64,000 nucleotides of DNA from positions 186,001-250,000 of the forward strand of contig NC_020453.1 of NCBI RefSeq assembly GCF_000344805.1. Direction: 5' to 3'. Below are positions 10,894-20,474 of this stretch, in pieces. Position 1 is the stretch's first letter; every line of letters starts with the position of its first letter. This stretch comes from Bradyrhizobium oligotrophicum S58 (lineage in GTDB: Bacteria > Pseudomonadota > Alphaproteobacteria > Rhizobiales > Xanthobacteraceae). Position numbers and translations under genes: made by a program. The notes beneath the pieces are model-generated. The model saw only the letters and a program-made list of their open reading frames with translations, did not search any database and was not told the origin of the DNA.

Positions 10894-11534
10894 GCAGTCC
10901 GCACCGCAAGCTCTCGGGGCGCATCGTCATCGCAACCCACAATCCCGGCAAGCTGGCCGAGATGCGTGAGCTGCTGGCGCCCTACGGCATCGAGGCCGTT
11001 TCGGCCGGCGAGCTCGGGCTGGGCGAGCCCGACGAGACCGGTGACACGTTCGAGTCCAATGCGCGGATCAAGGCGGTGGCCGCGGCGGAGGCGGCGCAGC
11101 TGCCGGCCTTCGCCGACGATTCAGGCATCGTCGTCGACGCGCTCGACGGCGCACCCGGCATCTACTCCGCACGCTGGGCAGGGCCGGACAAGGATTTCAC
11201 CGCGGCAATGACGCGGATCGAGCGCCTGCTGCAGGAGCGCGGCGCGACGGATGCCGGCAAGCGCGGTGCACATTTCGTCTCGGCGCTGTGCGTGGCCTGG
11301 CCGGACGGCCATATCGAACAGGTCGAAGCGCGCGTCGACGGCACCTTGGTGTGGCCGCCGCGCGGCACGGCCGGCTTCGGCTACGACCCGATGTTCCTGC
11401 CGGACAATCACGATCGCACTTTCGGCGAGATGACGAGCATCGAGAAGCACGGCCTGCCGCCGCTCGGCCTCGGCCTGTCGCATCGGGCGCGCGCCTTCGT
11501 GAAGCTCGCGGAGATCTGCCTTGACCAGCGCTGA
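10890..11534 (+). CDS. rdgB: dITP/XTP pyrophosphatase (RdgB/HAM1 family)
   Basis: Hydrolyses non-canonical purine NTPs (dITP, XTP) to monophosphates, keeping them out of DNA and RNA. 214 aa. HAM1 hallmarks: [16 protein letters not shown] near the N-terminus, [33 protein letters not shown], and the GFGYDPMF motif. GTG start at 10890 overlapping the rph stop (GTGA). It overlaps the next gene, hemW, by 14 bp, so rph-rdgB-hemW form one operon. Confidence 0.98.
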   Translation: MSSPHRKLSGRIVIATHNPGKLAEMRELLAPYGIEAVSAGELGLGEPDETGDTFESNARIKAVAAAEAAQLPAFADDSGIVVDALDGAPGIYSARWAGPDKDFTAAMTRIERLLQERGATDAGKRGAHFVSALCVAWPDGHIEQVEARVDGTLVWPPRGTAGFGYDPMFLPDNHDRTFGEMTSIEKHGLPPLGLGLSHRARAFVKLAEICLDQR

Positions 11535-12678
11535 CAGCGAAGCGTTCGGCGTCTATGTGCACTGGCCGTTCTGCCTGTCGAAATGTCCCTATTGCGACTT
11601 CAACAGCCACGTCCGGCACGCCGCCATCGACCAGGACCGCTTCGCCCGCGCCTTCGCCCAGGAGATCGCGACCACCGCCGCCCGCACCGGGCCGCGCACC
11701 GTCACCTCGATCTTCCTCGGCGGCGGCACGCCGTCGCTGATGCAGCCGCAGACCGTCGGCGCCATTCTCGATGCGATCGGCAAACATTGGCGCGTCGCTG
11801 GCGATGTCGAGGTGTCGCTGGAGGCCAATCCGACCAGCGTCGAGGCAACGCGCTTTGCCGGCTATCGCGCGGCCGGCGTCAACCGGGTCTCGCTCGGCGT
11901 CCAGGCGATGGACGATGCGTCGCTCAAGATGCTGGGACGACTGCACACCGCCGAGGAGGCGATGAACGCCGTCGCCATCGCCCGCGGCGCCTTCGATCGC
12001 TATTCCTTCGACCTGATCTATGCACGCCCCGACCAGACCCCCGCGATGTGGACCGAGGAGCTGACGCGCGCAATCGGCGAGGCGGCCGAGCATCTGTCGC
12101 TCTATCAGCTCACCATCGAAGAGGGCACGCCGTTCTTCGGCCTGCACGCTGCCGGCAAATTGAAGACGCCGGACGAAGGTCTGGCGCGCACGCTGTACGA
12201 CGTCACGCAGGACGTTTGCGGCCGTCATGGCCTGCCGGCCTATGAGATCTCCAATCACGCCCGCCCCGGCGCGGAGTGCCGGCACAATCTCGTCTACTGG
12301 CGCGGCCAGGAATATGCCGGCATCGGTCCCGGCGCCCATGGCCGGCTCGACATCGACGGCATCCGGCACGCCACCGCGACCGACAAGCGGCCGGAGGCCT
12401 GGCTGATGCGGGTCGAGTCCAACGGGCATGGCGTCATGACCGACGATCAGCTCAACCGCGAGGAGCGCGCCGACGAATTCCTGCTGATGGGGCTGCGCCT
12501 CGCCGAAGGCATCGATCCCCGGCGCTATGCCGCGATCTCGGGACGATCGCTCGATCCGCGCCGCATCGCGCTGTTGCGCGAAGAAGGCGCCATCATCGTC
12601 GATCCGAACGGCCGGCTGCGCGTGACGCAGGACGGCTTTCCCGTGCTCGACGCCGTCGTCGCCGATCTCGCCGCCTGA
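11521..12678 (+). CDS. hemW: Radical SAM heme chaperone HemW (HemN-like)
   Basis: Radical-SAM protein of the HemN family; HemW-type members insert heme rather than act as coproporphyrinogen oxidase. 385 aa. The 4Fe-4S site CxxxCxxC is CLSKCPYC (about residues 19-26). GGGTPSLM, the HNLVYW motif and an HemN C-terminal domain follow. It lacks the N-terminal extension of true HemN, favouring HemW. The start is a TTG at 11521, inside the end of rdgB. It ends 15 bp from a convergent lipoprotein gene with no obvious terminator between. Confidence 0.93.
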   Translation: MTSADSEAFGVYVHWPFCLSKCPYCDFNSHVRHAAIDQDRFARAFAQEIATTAARTGPRTVTSIFLGGGTPSLMQPQTVGAILDAIGKHWRVAGDVEVSLEANPTSVEATRFAGYRAAGVNRVSLGVQAMDDASLKMLGRLHTAEEAMNAVAIARGAFDRYSFDLIYARPDQTPAMWTEELTRAIGEAAEHLSLYQLTIEEGTPFFGLHAAGKLKTPDEGLARTLYDVTQDVCGRHGLPAYEISNHARPGAECRHNLVYWRGQEYAGIGPGAHGRLDIDGIRHATATDKRPEAWLMRVESNGHGVMTDDQLNREERADEFLLMGLRLAEGIDPRRYAAISGRSLDPRRIALLREEGAIIVDPNGRLRVTQDGFPVLDAVVADLAA

Positions 12679-12693
12679 GGCGGGCGATCGACC

Positions 12694-13893
12694 TCAGGTC
12701 GCGCTGAAGCTCTTGGGCGCGCCGGCCACCGCCTGACCGCCCCCCGAGCCGACACGCATGACCGCCAGCCCGCGCTCATTGGTGCCGTCGCTGCGGAAAC
12801 GAAACAGCCCGTCGATGCCGGCAAAGCCCGACGCATTGGTCAGGACGTCCGGCGCGAAGCGCTGATTGCCTTGGGTGCGCGCCAGCGCCGCGACCAGCGC
12901 CACGGCGTCATAGGCCAGCGTCGCCGTGCGCACGGGATCGCCGCCGAAGCGCGTGCGGTAACGGCCGGCGAAGGCGCGGAAGCCTGCGGGATCCGGCGCG
13001 GCGTAGAGGCCGCCCTGCAGGCTGGCGCTGTTGTAGACGCGCGGATTGTCCCACAGCCCGGTGCCCAGCAATTGGATGTTGCGCAAATTCGCGCCGGCGG
13101 TCGTGAGTGCATCCGCCGTCGCGACGACCGCTTCGCCGTCATCGGCCAGCAGCAGCGCGTCGGCACCGCCGAGCGCTTGCGCCACGTTGCGTGCCGCCAT
13201 GGTGCGATCGCCGGAATATTTCTCGAACGCCACGATGCGTCCGCCGCGGCGGCTGACCGCCGTCTTGAACGCGCCCTCGACGACGGTGCCGTAGGCGTTG
13301 TCGGGCAGCAGCGCCGCGAACGAGCGTTTGCCGACGCCGGCCGAGTAGTCGACGATCCGGCTGGCATCGGACTCCGGCAGGAAGCTGAGGAGATAGACGC
13401 CGCGGCCGGCCACGCTCGAATCGGTCGAGAACGCGATCACCGAGATGTTGCGCGTGCGCGCCACCTGGGCGGTCGCCGGCACGGAGCCCGCGAACAGCGG
13501 CCCGAGCAGGATCTCCGCGCCTTCATCGCAGGCCTGTTGTGCGCCTTGCTGCGCCCCTTGCGGGCTGCCCGCATCGTCCTTGATCAGGAGCTGGATGTTG
13601 GGGTTCTGAAACTCGGCGAGCGCCATCTCGGCCGCGTTCTTCATCGACTGCGCGGCCACGCCGGCATTGCCGGACGCCGACAGCGGCAGAATCAGCCCGA
13701 CCTTGACCTGGCCATTGCCGGCGACCGCCGGCTGCTGCGGCGGCCCCGCTGGGGCGACCGACTGCTCGAACGGATTTTGCACGCCGGAGCATGCCGACAG
13801 CAGCGGCGCGCCGATGATCAGGCCAAGCGCCGTTCGCCGGGCAACCGCATGGGCTCCCGGACCGTGAGACTTGGGATGACGCGGGCCCACCAT
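12694..13893 (-). CDS. LpoA-like penicillin-binding protein activator, lipoprotein
   Basis: 399 aa with an N-terminal basic leader and the lipobox LLSAC (Cys 35), so a probable lipoprotein. The mature part has the type-I periplasmic-binding fold of branched-chain amino-acid receptors and LpoA (VKVGLILPLSASGNAGVAAQ, EILLGPLFAGSVPATAQVA, FSTDSSVAGRGVYLLSFLPE). In gamma-proteobacteria LpoA activates PBP1A; in alphaproteobacteria this family is annotated by similarity only. The ATG at 13893 is preferred over an in-frame start 24 codons upstream because it sits closer to the signal and has an AAGAGA site. It diverges from rsmI, an arrangement seen in many Gram-negatives (lpoA/rsmI). Confidence 0.85.
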   Translation of the reverse strand: MVGPRHPKSHGPGAHAVARRTALGLIIGAPLLSACSGVQNPFEQSVAPAGPPQQPAVAGNGQVKVGLILPLSASGNAGVAAQSMKNAAEMALAEFQNPNIQLLIKDDAGSPQGAQQGAQQACDEGAEILLGPLFAGSVPATAQVARTRNISVIAFSTDSSVAGRGVYLLSFLPESDASRIVDYSAGVGKRSFAALLPDNAYGTVVEGAFKTAVSRRGGRIVAFEKYSGDRTMAARNVAQALGGADALLLADDGEAVVATADALTTAGANLRNIQLLGTGLWDNPRVYNSASLQGGLYAAPDPAGFRAFAGRYRTRFGGDPVRTATLAYDAVALVAALARTQGNQRFAPDVLTNASGFAGIDGLFRFRSDGTNERGLAVMRVGSGGGQAVAGAPKSFSAT

Positions 13894-14195
13894 GGCATCT
13901 CTTCGTTCGGCCGAGTCCGGCCAGAAGTTCCCCAATCGCACGCCCTCAGGGCCGTGCTGATTCACTCATATTGTCGACGAATAGTTAAGCAAAACAAAAG
14001 GCTGTCAGCGCCACACGGCCGATCAATTCGACGTTTTGCACGGCATATCCCCCGCTTGCACGGCCCCCCGATTCCTCTGCGGTTTCGCAACTGAAGCTCC
14101 GATGAACGGCTCTCGCGCGGACTGATCGGAACTTCAATACGGCGCATAGCCGTTCCCCTGTGGCATTCCCGCGTCAGGCCCTTTAAATTACCTCG
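13894..14195. other. Divergent intergenic region, lpoA-like / rsmI
   Basis: 302 bp without a gene. An A/T-richer stretch around 13965-14000 is the likely promoter zone of the lipoprotein gene, and TTTAAATTA lies just before the rsmI start. I see no operator or hairpin I would defend. Confidence 0.4.
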
Positions 14196-15155
14196 ATGGG
14201 CGCGAAGGCAATCCTGAACACGTCGCCGCACGACGGCAAATCTTCCACCACATGGACCTATCTTGTGGCGGGGCACTGCGTGGCGGCGCCCAAGGCGCAG
14301 CCGGGCCTGCATCTCGTTGCAACACCAATCGGCAATCTCGGCGACATTACGTTGCGCGCGTTGGAAACCCTGGCCGGCGCCGACCTCATCCTTTGTGAGG
14401 ACACGCGAATCACGCGGCGGCTGACCGAGCGATACGGCCTCGCCGCAGAGCTCGCGGCCTATCATGAACATAATGCCGAAGCCGTCAGGCCAAAGATATT
14501 GCGACGTTTGGCTGAGGGTGCGGCGATTGCGCTCGTGTCGGACGCCGGCACGCCGCTGATCTCCGATCCCGGCTACAAGCTCGTGCGCGAGGCCTGTGAC
14601 GCCGGCCATGCGGTCACCGCACTGCCCGGGCCCTCGGCGGTGTTGGCGGCGCTCAGCGTGGCGGCGCTGCCGACCGACCGCTTCTTCTTCGAGGGGTTCC
14701 TGCCGGCCAGGCAACAGGCGCGGCGCACGCGGCTGTCGGAGCTCGCGCGCATCGAGGCGACGCTGGTGATGTTCGAAGCCGGCAGCCGGGTGCAGGAGAC
14801 GCTGGCCGATCTCGCCGACGCCATGACGGGACGTCAGGCCGCGATCTGCCGCGAGCTCACCAAGCTGCATGAGGAGATCCTGCGCGGGGCCATCACCGAG
14901 CTTGCGGCACATGCCGCTGAGCTCGAAACCCGCGGGGAATTCGTGCTGGTGGTCGGGCCGCCGCCGCGCGACGCCGAACTCATGACCGACGGCGCGCTCG
15001 ACGCGCTCCTGAAGGAGCTGCTGCCGCGATCGAGCGTGAAGGACGCGGTGATGCACGCGGTCGAGCTGTCGCGCCGCCCCCGGCGCGAGGTCTATGCGCG
15101 CGCGCTCGAGCTTGCGAAGGACGCCCGGGCGGGAGAGGCCGATGGCGAAGACTGA
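14196..15155 (+). CDS. rsmI: 16S rRNA (cytidine1402-2'-O)-methyltransferase RsmI
   Basis: SAM-dependent methylation of C1402 of 16S rRNA, tuning decoding. 319 aa. A tetrapyrrole-methylase fold begins with [20 protein letters not shown], then [10 protein letters not shown], a [13 protein letters not shown] loop and EGFLPAR. About 40 N-terminal residues precede the conserved core; the ATG at 14196 lacks a clear ribosome site, so the start is uncertain. It overlaps yraN by 14 bp; the rsmI-yraN-gshB order is typical of Rhizobiales. Confidence 0.96.
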   Translation: MGAKAILNTSPHDGKSSTTWTYLVAGHCVAAPKAQPGLHLVATPIGNLGDITLRALETLAGADLILCEDTRITRRLTERYGLAAELAAYHEHNAEAVRPKILRRLAEGAAIALVSDAGTPLISDPGYKLVREACDAGHAVTALPGPSAVLAALSVAALPTDRFFFEGFLPARQQARRTRLSELARIEATLVMFEAGSRVQETLADLADAMTGRQAAICRELTKLHEEILRGAITELAAHAAELETRGEFVLVVGPPPRDAELMTDGALDALLKELLPRSSVKDAVMHAVELSRRPRREVYARALELAKDARAGEADGED

Positions 15156-15552
15156 GCGCGCCACGCCGGAGAAGCCCGCAAAGGCCGCGGCGCCGGAGCG
15201 CGTCGCCGCCTTCCGCACCGGCCTGTCGGCGGAAGCGCGGGGCGCGGCGTTGTTGATGGCCAAGGGCTATCGCATTCTCGCCAAGCGCTTTCGCACGCCC
15301 CACGGCGAGATCGACATCATCGCCCGCAAGCGCAACCTCGTCGCCTTCATCGAGGTCAAGGCCCGCGCCTCGCTCGACGATGCCGCCTATGCGGTGACGC
15401 CGCGCCAGCAGCGGCGCATCATCGATGCCGCGCAGGCCTGGCTGATGGCGCATCCCGACCATGCCGAATTCGAATTGCGCTTCGACGCGATTCTCGTTGC
15501 ACCGCGCAGCCTGCCGCGCCATCTGGTGGCGGCGTTCGACGCCAGCACCTGA
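15142..15552 (+). CDS. YraN family (UPF0102) endonuclease-like protein
   Basis: 136 aa. Conserved nuclease-like core with [40 protein letters not shown] (D..ExK of the PD-(D/E)xK fold) and [11 protein letters not shown]. Biochemical role not established. The ATG at 15142 lies inside the end of rsmI and has GGGAGAGG upstream; the reading frame extends 16 codons further up without a ribosome site. Between rsmI and gshB on the same strand. Confidence 0.92.
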   Translation: MAKTERATPEKPAKAAAPERVAAFRTGLSAEARGAALLMAKGYRILAKRFRTPHGEIDIIARKRNLVAFIEVKARASLDDAAYAVTPRQQRRIIDAAQAWLMAHPDHAEFELRFDAILVAPRSLPRHLVAAFDAST

Positions 15553-15585
15553 CATGAACTCACTGCAGAGAGCAGGGACCAGCCC

Positions 15586-16527
15586 ATGACACTGAATGTC
15601 GCCGTCCAGATGGACCCGATCGCGCGCATCAACATTCGCGGCGACTCGACCTTCGCGATGCTGCTCGAAGCGCAGCGGCGCGGGCATGGCCTGTGCTACT
15701 ACACGCCCGACAAGCTGTCGCTGCGCGGCGAGGAGCTCTACGCCCCGGTGCAGGCGCTGACGGTGCGCGACGAGATCGGCGATCACTTCACGCTTGGCGA
15801 GCCGAAGCCGACTGCGCTGGCCTCGTTCGACGTCGTGCTGCTGCGACAGGATCCGCCGTTCGACCTCGCCTACATCACCTCGACCCATTTCCTCGAGCGC
15901 ATCCATCCGAAGACGCTGGTGGTCAACGATCCCGCGAGCGTGCGCAATGCGCCGGAAAAGCTGTTCGTGATGAACTTTCCGCAGCTGATGCCGCCGACCC
16001 TGATCTCGCGCGATCTCGACGAGATCAACGCGTTTCGCGCCCAGCATGGCGCCGTCGTGATGAAGCCGCTGCATGGCCATGGCGGCGCGGCGGTGTTTCG
16101 CGTGATGCCGCAGGACATGAATTTCGGATCGCTGTTCGACATGTTCTCGGTGACGTTCAAGGAGCCCTGGGTGATCCAGCGTTTCCTTCCCGAGGTGAAG
16201 CATGGCGACAAGCGCATCATCCTGGTCGACGGCGAGTTCGCCGGCGCCGTCAACCGTGTGCCGGCGGCCGATGATCTGCGCTCCAACATGGTGCGCGGCG
16301 GCGCTGCGCAGGCCACCGATCTCAGCGCGCGCGAGCGCGAGATCTGCGACACGCTCGGTCCGGAATTGCGCGCGCGTGGCCTGCTACTGGTCGGCATCGA
16401 CGTGATCGACGGCAATCTCACCGAGATCAACGTGACCTCGCCGACCGGCATCCGCGCCATCGCGCGGCTCGGCGGGCCGGATATCGCGGCCCGCGTCTGG
16501 GACGTGATCGAGGCCAAGCGGCGCTGA
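15586..16527 (+). CDS. gshB: Glutathione synthetase
   Basis: ATP-dependent ligation of glycine to gamma-glutamylcysteine, the last step of glutathione synthesis; cytoplasmic. 313 aa, ATP-grasp fold. N-terminal [20 protein letters not shown], then [19 protein letters not shown], the ATP-binding [16 protein letters not shown], and the metal-binding C-terminal [12 protein letters not shown] are all present. ATG at 15586 with a GCAGAGAGCAGG region upstream. Last gene of the rsmI-yraN-gshB run. Confidence 0.98.
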   Translation: MTLNVAVQMDPIARINIRGDSTFAMLLEAQRRGHGLCYYTPDKLSLRGEELYAPVQALTVRDEIGDHFTLGEPKPTALASFDVVLLRQDPPFDLAYITSTHFLERIHPKTLVVNDPASVRNAPEKLFVMNFPQLMPPTLISRDLDEINAFRAQHGAVVMKPLHGHGGAAVFRVMPQDMNFGSLFDMFSVTFKEPWVIQRFLPEVKHGDKRIILVDGEFAGAVNRVPAADDLRSNMVRGGAAQATDLSAREREICDTLGPELRARGLLLVGIDVIDGNLTEINVTSPTGIRAIARLGGPDIAARVWDVIEAKRR

Positions 16528-16669
16528 CCTCGCGGGCGAAGACATCCGCCGCCGCCGCATATAGCTGGGGATAAGGCCGACCGAGGCATCGGGCGCGGGA
16601 CATTCCGATGCTCCCGGCACGAGGTGCAAGCGCTGACAGCCGCAAAATCCGTGTTATGACGCAATCCTC

Positions 16670-17485
16670 ATGCGTCTCGTCCTCACCACCTGGAACATCA
16701 ACTCGGTGCGCCTGCGCATCGACCTCGTCGCCAAGCTCATCAAGCAGGTCAGGCCGGACGTGCTGTGCCTGCAGGAAACGAAGTGCATCGACGATGCCTT
16801 CCCGTTGAAGCGCTTCAAGCGGCTCGGCTACGAGCACATCGCGCTGAACGGGCAGAAGGGCTATCATGGCGTCGCCGTGATTTCGAAATGGCCGTTCGAG
16901 GACACCAATGTCCGGACCTTCTGCGACAAGGTCGATTCGCGCCACATCTCGGTGGCCTTCGGCGAGAAGGCGCAGCTCACGCAGCCGCTGGTGCTGCATA
17001 ATTTCTACGTACCGGCCGGCGGCGACATTCCCGATCCCGCGCTCAATCCGAAATTCGAACACAAGCTGCAGTTCCTCGACGAGATGAAGGCGTGCGAGCC
17101 GCTGCATCCGCGCGGCGGCGATCGGCACATCCTGGTCGGCGATCTCAACGTCGCGCCGTACGAGAACGACGTCTGGTCGCACAAGCAGCTCCTGAAGGTG
17201 GTCTCGCACACGCCGATCGAGTGCGAGAAGCTGCTGGCGGCGCAGACCGAGGGCGAGTGGGTCGACGTCGCGCGCGAGCGCATCGCGATGTCTGAAAAGG
17301 TCTACACGTGGTGGAGCTACCGCGCCGCCGACTGGACCGTCGGCAACCGCGGCCGCCGCCTCGACCATATCTGGGTCTCACGCGCGCTGAAGGACGGTGT
17401 GTCCGATTTCAGCATCCTGCGCGACGCGCGCAGCTGGGAGCGGCCATCGGATCACGTCCCGGTCACGGTGACGCTCGACGTGTAG
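16670..17485 (+). CDS. xth: Exodeoxyribonuclease III (AP endonuclease)
   Basis: Base-excision-repair AP endonuclease and 3'-5' exonuclease. 271 aa, EEP nuclease fold. Catalytic motifs: TTWNINSVR (Asn), CLQETKC (metal-binding Glu), GGDRHILVGDLNVAP (Asp/Asn), and the C-terminal SDHVPVTV (catalytic His). ATG at 16670. The 142-bp upstream gap would allow its own promoter. The downstream gap to the convergent gene holds a hairpin. Confidence 0.97.
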   Translation: MRLVLTTWNINSVRLRIDLVAKLIKQVRPDVLCLQETKCIDDAFPLKRFKRLGYEHIALNGQKGYHGVAVISKWPFEDTNVRTFCDKVDSRHISVAFGEKAQLTQPLVLHNFYVPAGGDIPDPALNPKFEHKLQFLDEMKACEPLHPRGGDRHILVGDLNVAPYENDVWSHKQLLKVVSHTPIECEKLLAAQTEGEWVDVARERIAMSEKVYTWWSYRAADWTVGNRGRRLDHIWVSRALKDGVSDFSILRDARSWERPSDHVPVTVTLDV

Positions 17486-17532
17486 TCCGGCAAAGCGTCC
17501 TGTTGGTTGAATTGAATGCTCCTCGCGATCTT

Positions 17533-17568
17533 CGGTCACCTCTTCGCTTCGGGAGAGGTGGATCACCG
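17533..17568. repeat. Imperfect inverted repeat between convergent genes
   Basis: CACCTCT (17537-17543) pairs with AGAGGTG (17554-17560), with a partly paired CGGT/ACCG outer arm interrupted by GATC. The CGCTTCGGGAGAGGT core resembles the CGCTTGCGGGGAGAGGT element at 45581, suggesting one family of small palindromes. No T-run. It may help end the converging transcripts. Confidence 0.45.
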
Positions 17569-17624
17569 TTGCCGCGCCATTTGAGCTTCACCGCACCATT
17601 CTGGAGCGGGCGTCCTCACGCGAA

Positions 17625-18068
17625 TCACGACGTCAGCTTGGCGCCTGCCACCAGGATGTCGTTGGCGATGCGGCTGGCGCGATGGGCGAACTCGTCGCGC
17701 AGGCGCCGCGCCGCGACTGCATCGCTTTCCAGCACGCGTTGAAACAGGCTGCGCGAGATCCGCACCACGGTCGAATATTCCAGGGCCGTCGCGGTGGCCG
17801 GGCGCCGCATCTCGACCAGCAGCGCCAGCTCGCCGATCAGCATGCTCGGCGTCGCGACGATCTCGGCCCCAGCCTCATCGCTGATGCGCAACGCGCCGCG
17901 CTGGACGACATAGCCGCAATCGGCCGTGTCGCCCTCGCGGAACAGCGCTTCACCATTTTGGATGTTACGCTGCTCGGACCCGATCGCGATCATGCGCAAG
18001 GAATCGCTTCCCAGCAGACGCAGCGTCGGGACCCGCTCCAGCAGCGCAATATCGTCTTCGATCGACAT
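17625..18068 (-). CDS. Small cyclic-nucleotide-binding (Crp-like) domain protein
   Basis: 147 aa, essentially a lone cNMP-binding beta-barrel: EALFREGDTADCGYVVQRGAL, then MLIGELALLVEMRRPATATA, matching the phosphate-binding cassette GE..LL..RPxTA. No helix-turn-helix follows, so it is not a transcription factor itself; it could sense cAMP/cGMP or have lost ligand binding. ATG at 18068, with a TTG one codon upstream as an alternative. It lies 65 bp downstream of a response-regulator gene on the same strand and may share its transcript. Confidence 0.85.
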   Translation of the reverse strand: MSIEDDIALLERVPTLRLLGSDSLRMIAIGSEQRNIQNGEALFREGDTADCGYVVQRGALRISDEAGAEIVATPSMLIGELALLVEMRRPATATALEYSTVVRISRSLFQRVLESDAVAARRLRDEFAHRASRIANDILVAGAKLTS

Positions 18069-18133
18069 CAAGAGCCCGGGGAAGGCGGAATGGAAACAAT
18101 ATCATAGGCGGCGAACCGCCATCCCCGAACCTA

Positions 18134-18820
18134 TCACGGTACCAACTTGTAGCCACCCGCCTCAGTGACGAGAATCTCTGGATTAGCGGCATCTTTCTCG
18201 ATCTTCTGCCGCAGACGGTAAATATGCGTTTCCAGCGTATGGGTGGTGACGCCGGAATTGTACCCCCAGACCTCCTGGAGCAGCGTCTCGCGCGATACCG
18301 GCTGCTGGCCGGCCCGGTACAGGAAGCGCAGGATCGCCGTCTCCTTCTCCGTGAGCCTGACCTTGCGCGCATTCGCGCCCGTCAGCATCTTGGAGCCGGG
18401 ACGGAAGCTGTACGGCCCGACCGAGAACACCGCGTCCTCGCTGGCCTCATGCTGGCGCAACTGGGCGCGGATGCGCGCCAGCAGCACGGCGAATCGGAAC
18501 GGCTTGGCGACATAGTCGTTGGCGCCCGATTCGAGGCCTAGAATCGTATCGGAATCGGTGTCGTGCCCGGTCAGCATGATGATCGGAGCCTTGAAGCCGC
18601 CCTTGCGCAGGGATCGCACCACCTCGCGGCCGTCGGTGTCGGGCAGGCCCACATCCATCAGAACCAGATCCGGCGAATTGGCCTTTGCAGCGCTGGCGCC
18701 TTTGGCGCCGGTATCGACGGCCTGAGCCTCGAACTCGTCATGCAGCGAGAGCTGCTCCATCAGGGTGTCGCGCAGATCGGTGTCGTCATCCACGATCAGG
18801 ATCTTGCGGGCATTGGCCAT
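18134..18820 (-). CDS. OmpR/PhoB-family response regulator
   Basis: 228 aa transcription factor. The receiver domain (about 5-120) has acidic residues D11-D13, phospho-acceptor D56 in LVLMDVGLPDTDG, and the conserved Lys in YVAKPF. The C-terminal winged helix (about 135-225) has RKVRLTEKETAILRFLY and THTLETHIYRLRQKIEKD. ATG at 18820 with an AGAGG site. No histidine kinase is adjacent, so this is an orphan regulator, followed by the cyclic-nucleotide-binding gene. I cannot assign it to a named system (CenR, FeuP etc.) from sequence alone. Confidence 0.93.
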   Translation of the reverse strand: MANARKILIVDDDTDLRDTLMEQLSLHDEFEAQAVDTGAKGASAAKANSPDLVLMDVGLPDTDGREVVRSLRKGGFKAPIIMLTGHDTDSDTILGLESGANDYVAKPFRFAVLLARIRAQLRQHEASEDAVFSVGPYSFRPGSKMLTGANARKVRLTEKETAILRFLYRAGQQPVSRETLLQEVWGYNSGVTTHTLETHIYRLRQKIEKDAANPEILVTEAGGYKLVP

Positions 18821-19094
18821 TGGTACAATCCTCTTGGTGGCGCCGGCGGGATCGGGTGAGTGGCGCCGTCAACGGTGGGCAAACAGGCTCATCAACCCTG
18901 TTTCGTCTTGAAGTAGGGGGCTGTTACCGATTCACAAGCGCCCGTTACTCTACTCCAGAATTGGCAGGGATTGAGATGAATGTCCTGTTCGACCCTCGCG
19001 GCGGACCATTTGCCGACATTAAGGCAATTGCCGGGCAATGCATGGCAATGAAAAGGCACGTTGTTTCATATCTTTATGGACGAGGCCGCGTGGC

Positions 19095-19616
19095 ATGCAG
19101 GCTGGCCTGATCGCGATTCGCACCGCTGCCGGGTGCCGGCAGCGCGGCTGGCTCAGGATTTGGGGCCACGTCATTCCGGTCGCCCTGGGCCGCGGCGGCG
19201 TTCTTGCCAACAAGCGCGAGGGCGACGGCGGCACCCCCCGCGGGATTTTCCGGCCGCGCCGGCTGTGGTGGCGGGCCGACCGTCACCCGCGCCCGCGCAC
19301 CTTCCTGCCGGTGCGCCGGATCGGCGCCGAGGACGCCTGGTGCGAGGACCCCGCCGACCGCCATTATAATCAGCCGGTCCGGCTGCAGGGCGACCGGCCG
19401 GGGGACCGGCTGGCGCGCAACGACCACCTCTACGACTTCATCATCGAGATCGACCACAACACGCAGCCCCGGATTGCAGGCCGCGGCAGCGCGGTCTTCC
19501 TGCATCTGGCGCGGCCGAATCTCGGCCCCACCGCAGGCTGCGTAGCCATGACCCGGCCGGCGATGCTGCGTCTGTTGCAAAGGATCGGCCCGCACACCAG
19601 AATCGTCATCGAATGA
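19095..19616 (+). CDS. L,D-transpeptidase family protein (YkuD fold)
   Basis: 173 aa. The YkuD catalytic signature H...G..S/T.GC is present near the C-terminus: VFLHLARPNLGPTAGCVAM (catalytic Cys and His). Family members make 3-3 peptidoglycan cross-links or attach proteins to peptidoglycan. The N-terminus is short and basic with no clear signal peptide, so export is uncertain. The ATG at 19095 (MQAGLIAIRT) is preferred; an upstream in-frame ATG at 19038 adds 19 residues of unlikely sequence. Its stop overlaps the next gene (ATGA), suggesting coupled translation. Confidence 0.85.
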   Translation: MQAGLIAIRTAAGCRQRGWLRIWGHVIPVALGRGGVLANKREGDGGTPRGIFRPRRLWWRADRHPRPRTFLPVRRIGAEDAWCEDPADRHYNQPVRLQGDRPGDRLARNDHLYDFIIEIDHNTQPRIAGRGSAVFLHLARPNLGPTAGCVAMTRPAMLRLLQRIGPHTRIVIE

Positions 19617-20425
19617 AGAAGCAGACCGGGGAGGACATCATGCGCGGACCGGACCAGCCTGCCAGCGCCTCGGGCATCCTGCGCGAGCATTGGCGCGAGG
19701 GTCGCAAGCTGGCGGCGCTGCCGCCCGATCTGCGTCCGCGGGACCGCATCGAGGGCTATGCGATCCAGGCCGAGATCGAGACCCGGTCGGATCAGCCGCT
19801 GTTCGGGTGGAAGATCGCCGCCACCAGCGAAGCCGGCCAGCGGCACATCAACGTCGCCGGTCCGATGGCCGGACGAATTTTGGCCGAGACGGTGCTGCCG
19901 GTCGGTGGCACCGCAGCGATGGCCGGCAATGCCATGCGGGTCGCCGAGCCGGAATTTGCCTTCCGCCTGGGAAAGGACCTGCTGCCACGGCCGACACCTT
20001 ATGATGTCGGCGAGGTGCTCGCCGCCGTCGAGACGCTGCATCCGGCCATCGAGATTCCCGATTCGCGGTTTGCCGATTTCGTCAGCGCCGGCGAGGCGCA
20101 GCTGATCGCCGACAATGCCTGCGCGCATCTGTTCGTGCTGGGCGCGCCGGCCACCGCCGACTGGCGCAGCCGGGACCTGATCGAGGAGCGGCCGCGCATC
20201 ACGCTGCGCGGCGAAACCTTCATCGGCCATGGCCGCAACGTGCTCGGTGATCCCCTGATAGCGCTGGCCTGGCTGGTCAACGAGCTGCGCGGGCTCGGCA
20301 TCATCGCGCGGGCAGGGCAGGTGATCACGACCGGCACCTGTCATCCGCCGCTACCGATCGGCAGCGGTGATGTCATGGAGGCCGACTTCGGCGATCTGGG
20401 ACAGGTGTCGGTGCGATTCGGCTGA
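19613..20425 (+). CDS. 2-keto-4-pentenoate hydratase-like protein (MhpD/FAH superfamily)
   Basis: 270 aa. MhpD-type fold: ILREHWREGRKLAALP at the N-terminus, RIEGYAIQAE, FGWKIAATS, PEFAFRLGKDL, VETLHPAIEIPDSRF (the E..PE.E.. metal-site region), TTGTCHPPLPIGSGDVMEADF at the C-terminus. The family hydrates 2-oxopent-4-enoate or acts on related keto acids; no aromatic-degradation genes are nearby, so the substrate is open. ATG at 19613 overlaps the L,D-transpeptidase stop by 4 bp; an ATG nine codons later (19640) is the alternative. Confidence 0.85.
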   Translation: MKKQTGEDIMRGPDQPASASGILREHWREGRKLAALPPDLRPRDRIEGYAIQAEIETRSDQPLFGWKIAATSEAGQRHINVAGPMAGRILAETVLPVGGTAAMAGNAMRVAEPEFAFRLGKDLLPRPTPYDVGEVLAAVETLHPAIEIPDSRFADFVSAGEAQLIADNACAHLFVLGAPATADWRSRDLIEERPRITLRGETFIGHGRNVLGDPLIALAWLVNELRGLGIIARAGQVITTGTCHPPLPIGSGDVMEADFGDLGQVSVRFG

Positions 20426-20474
20426 CTCGCCATCATCGCGAGCGCAGTGCTCGCAAGGATGGAGGTAGGGTCCC

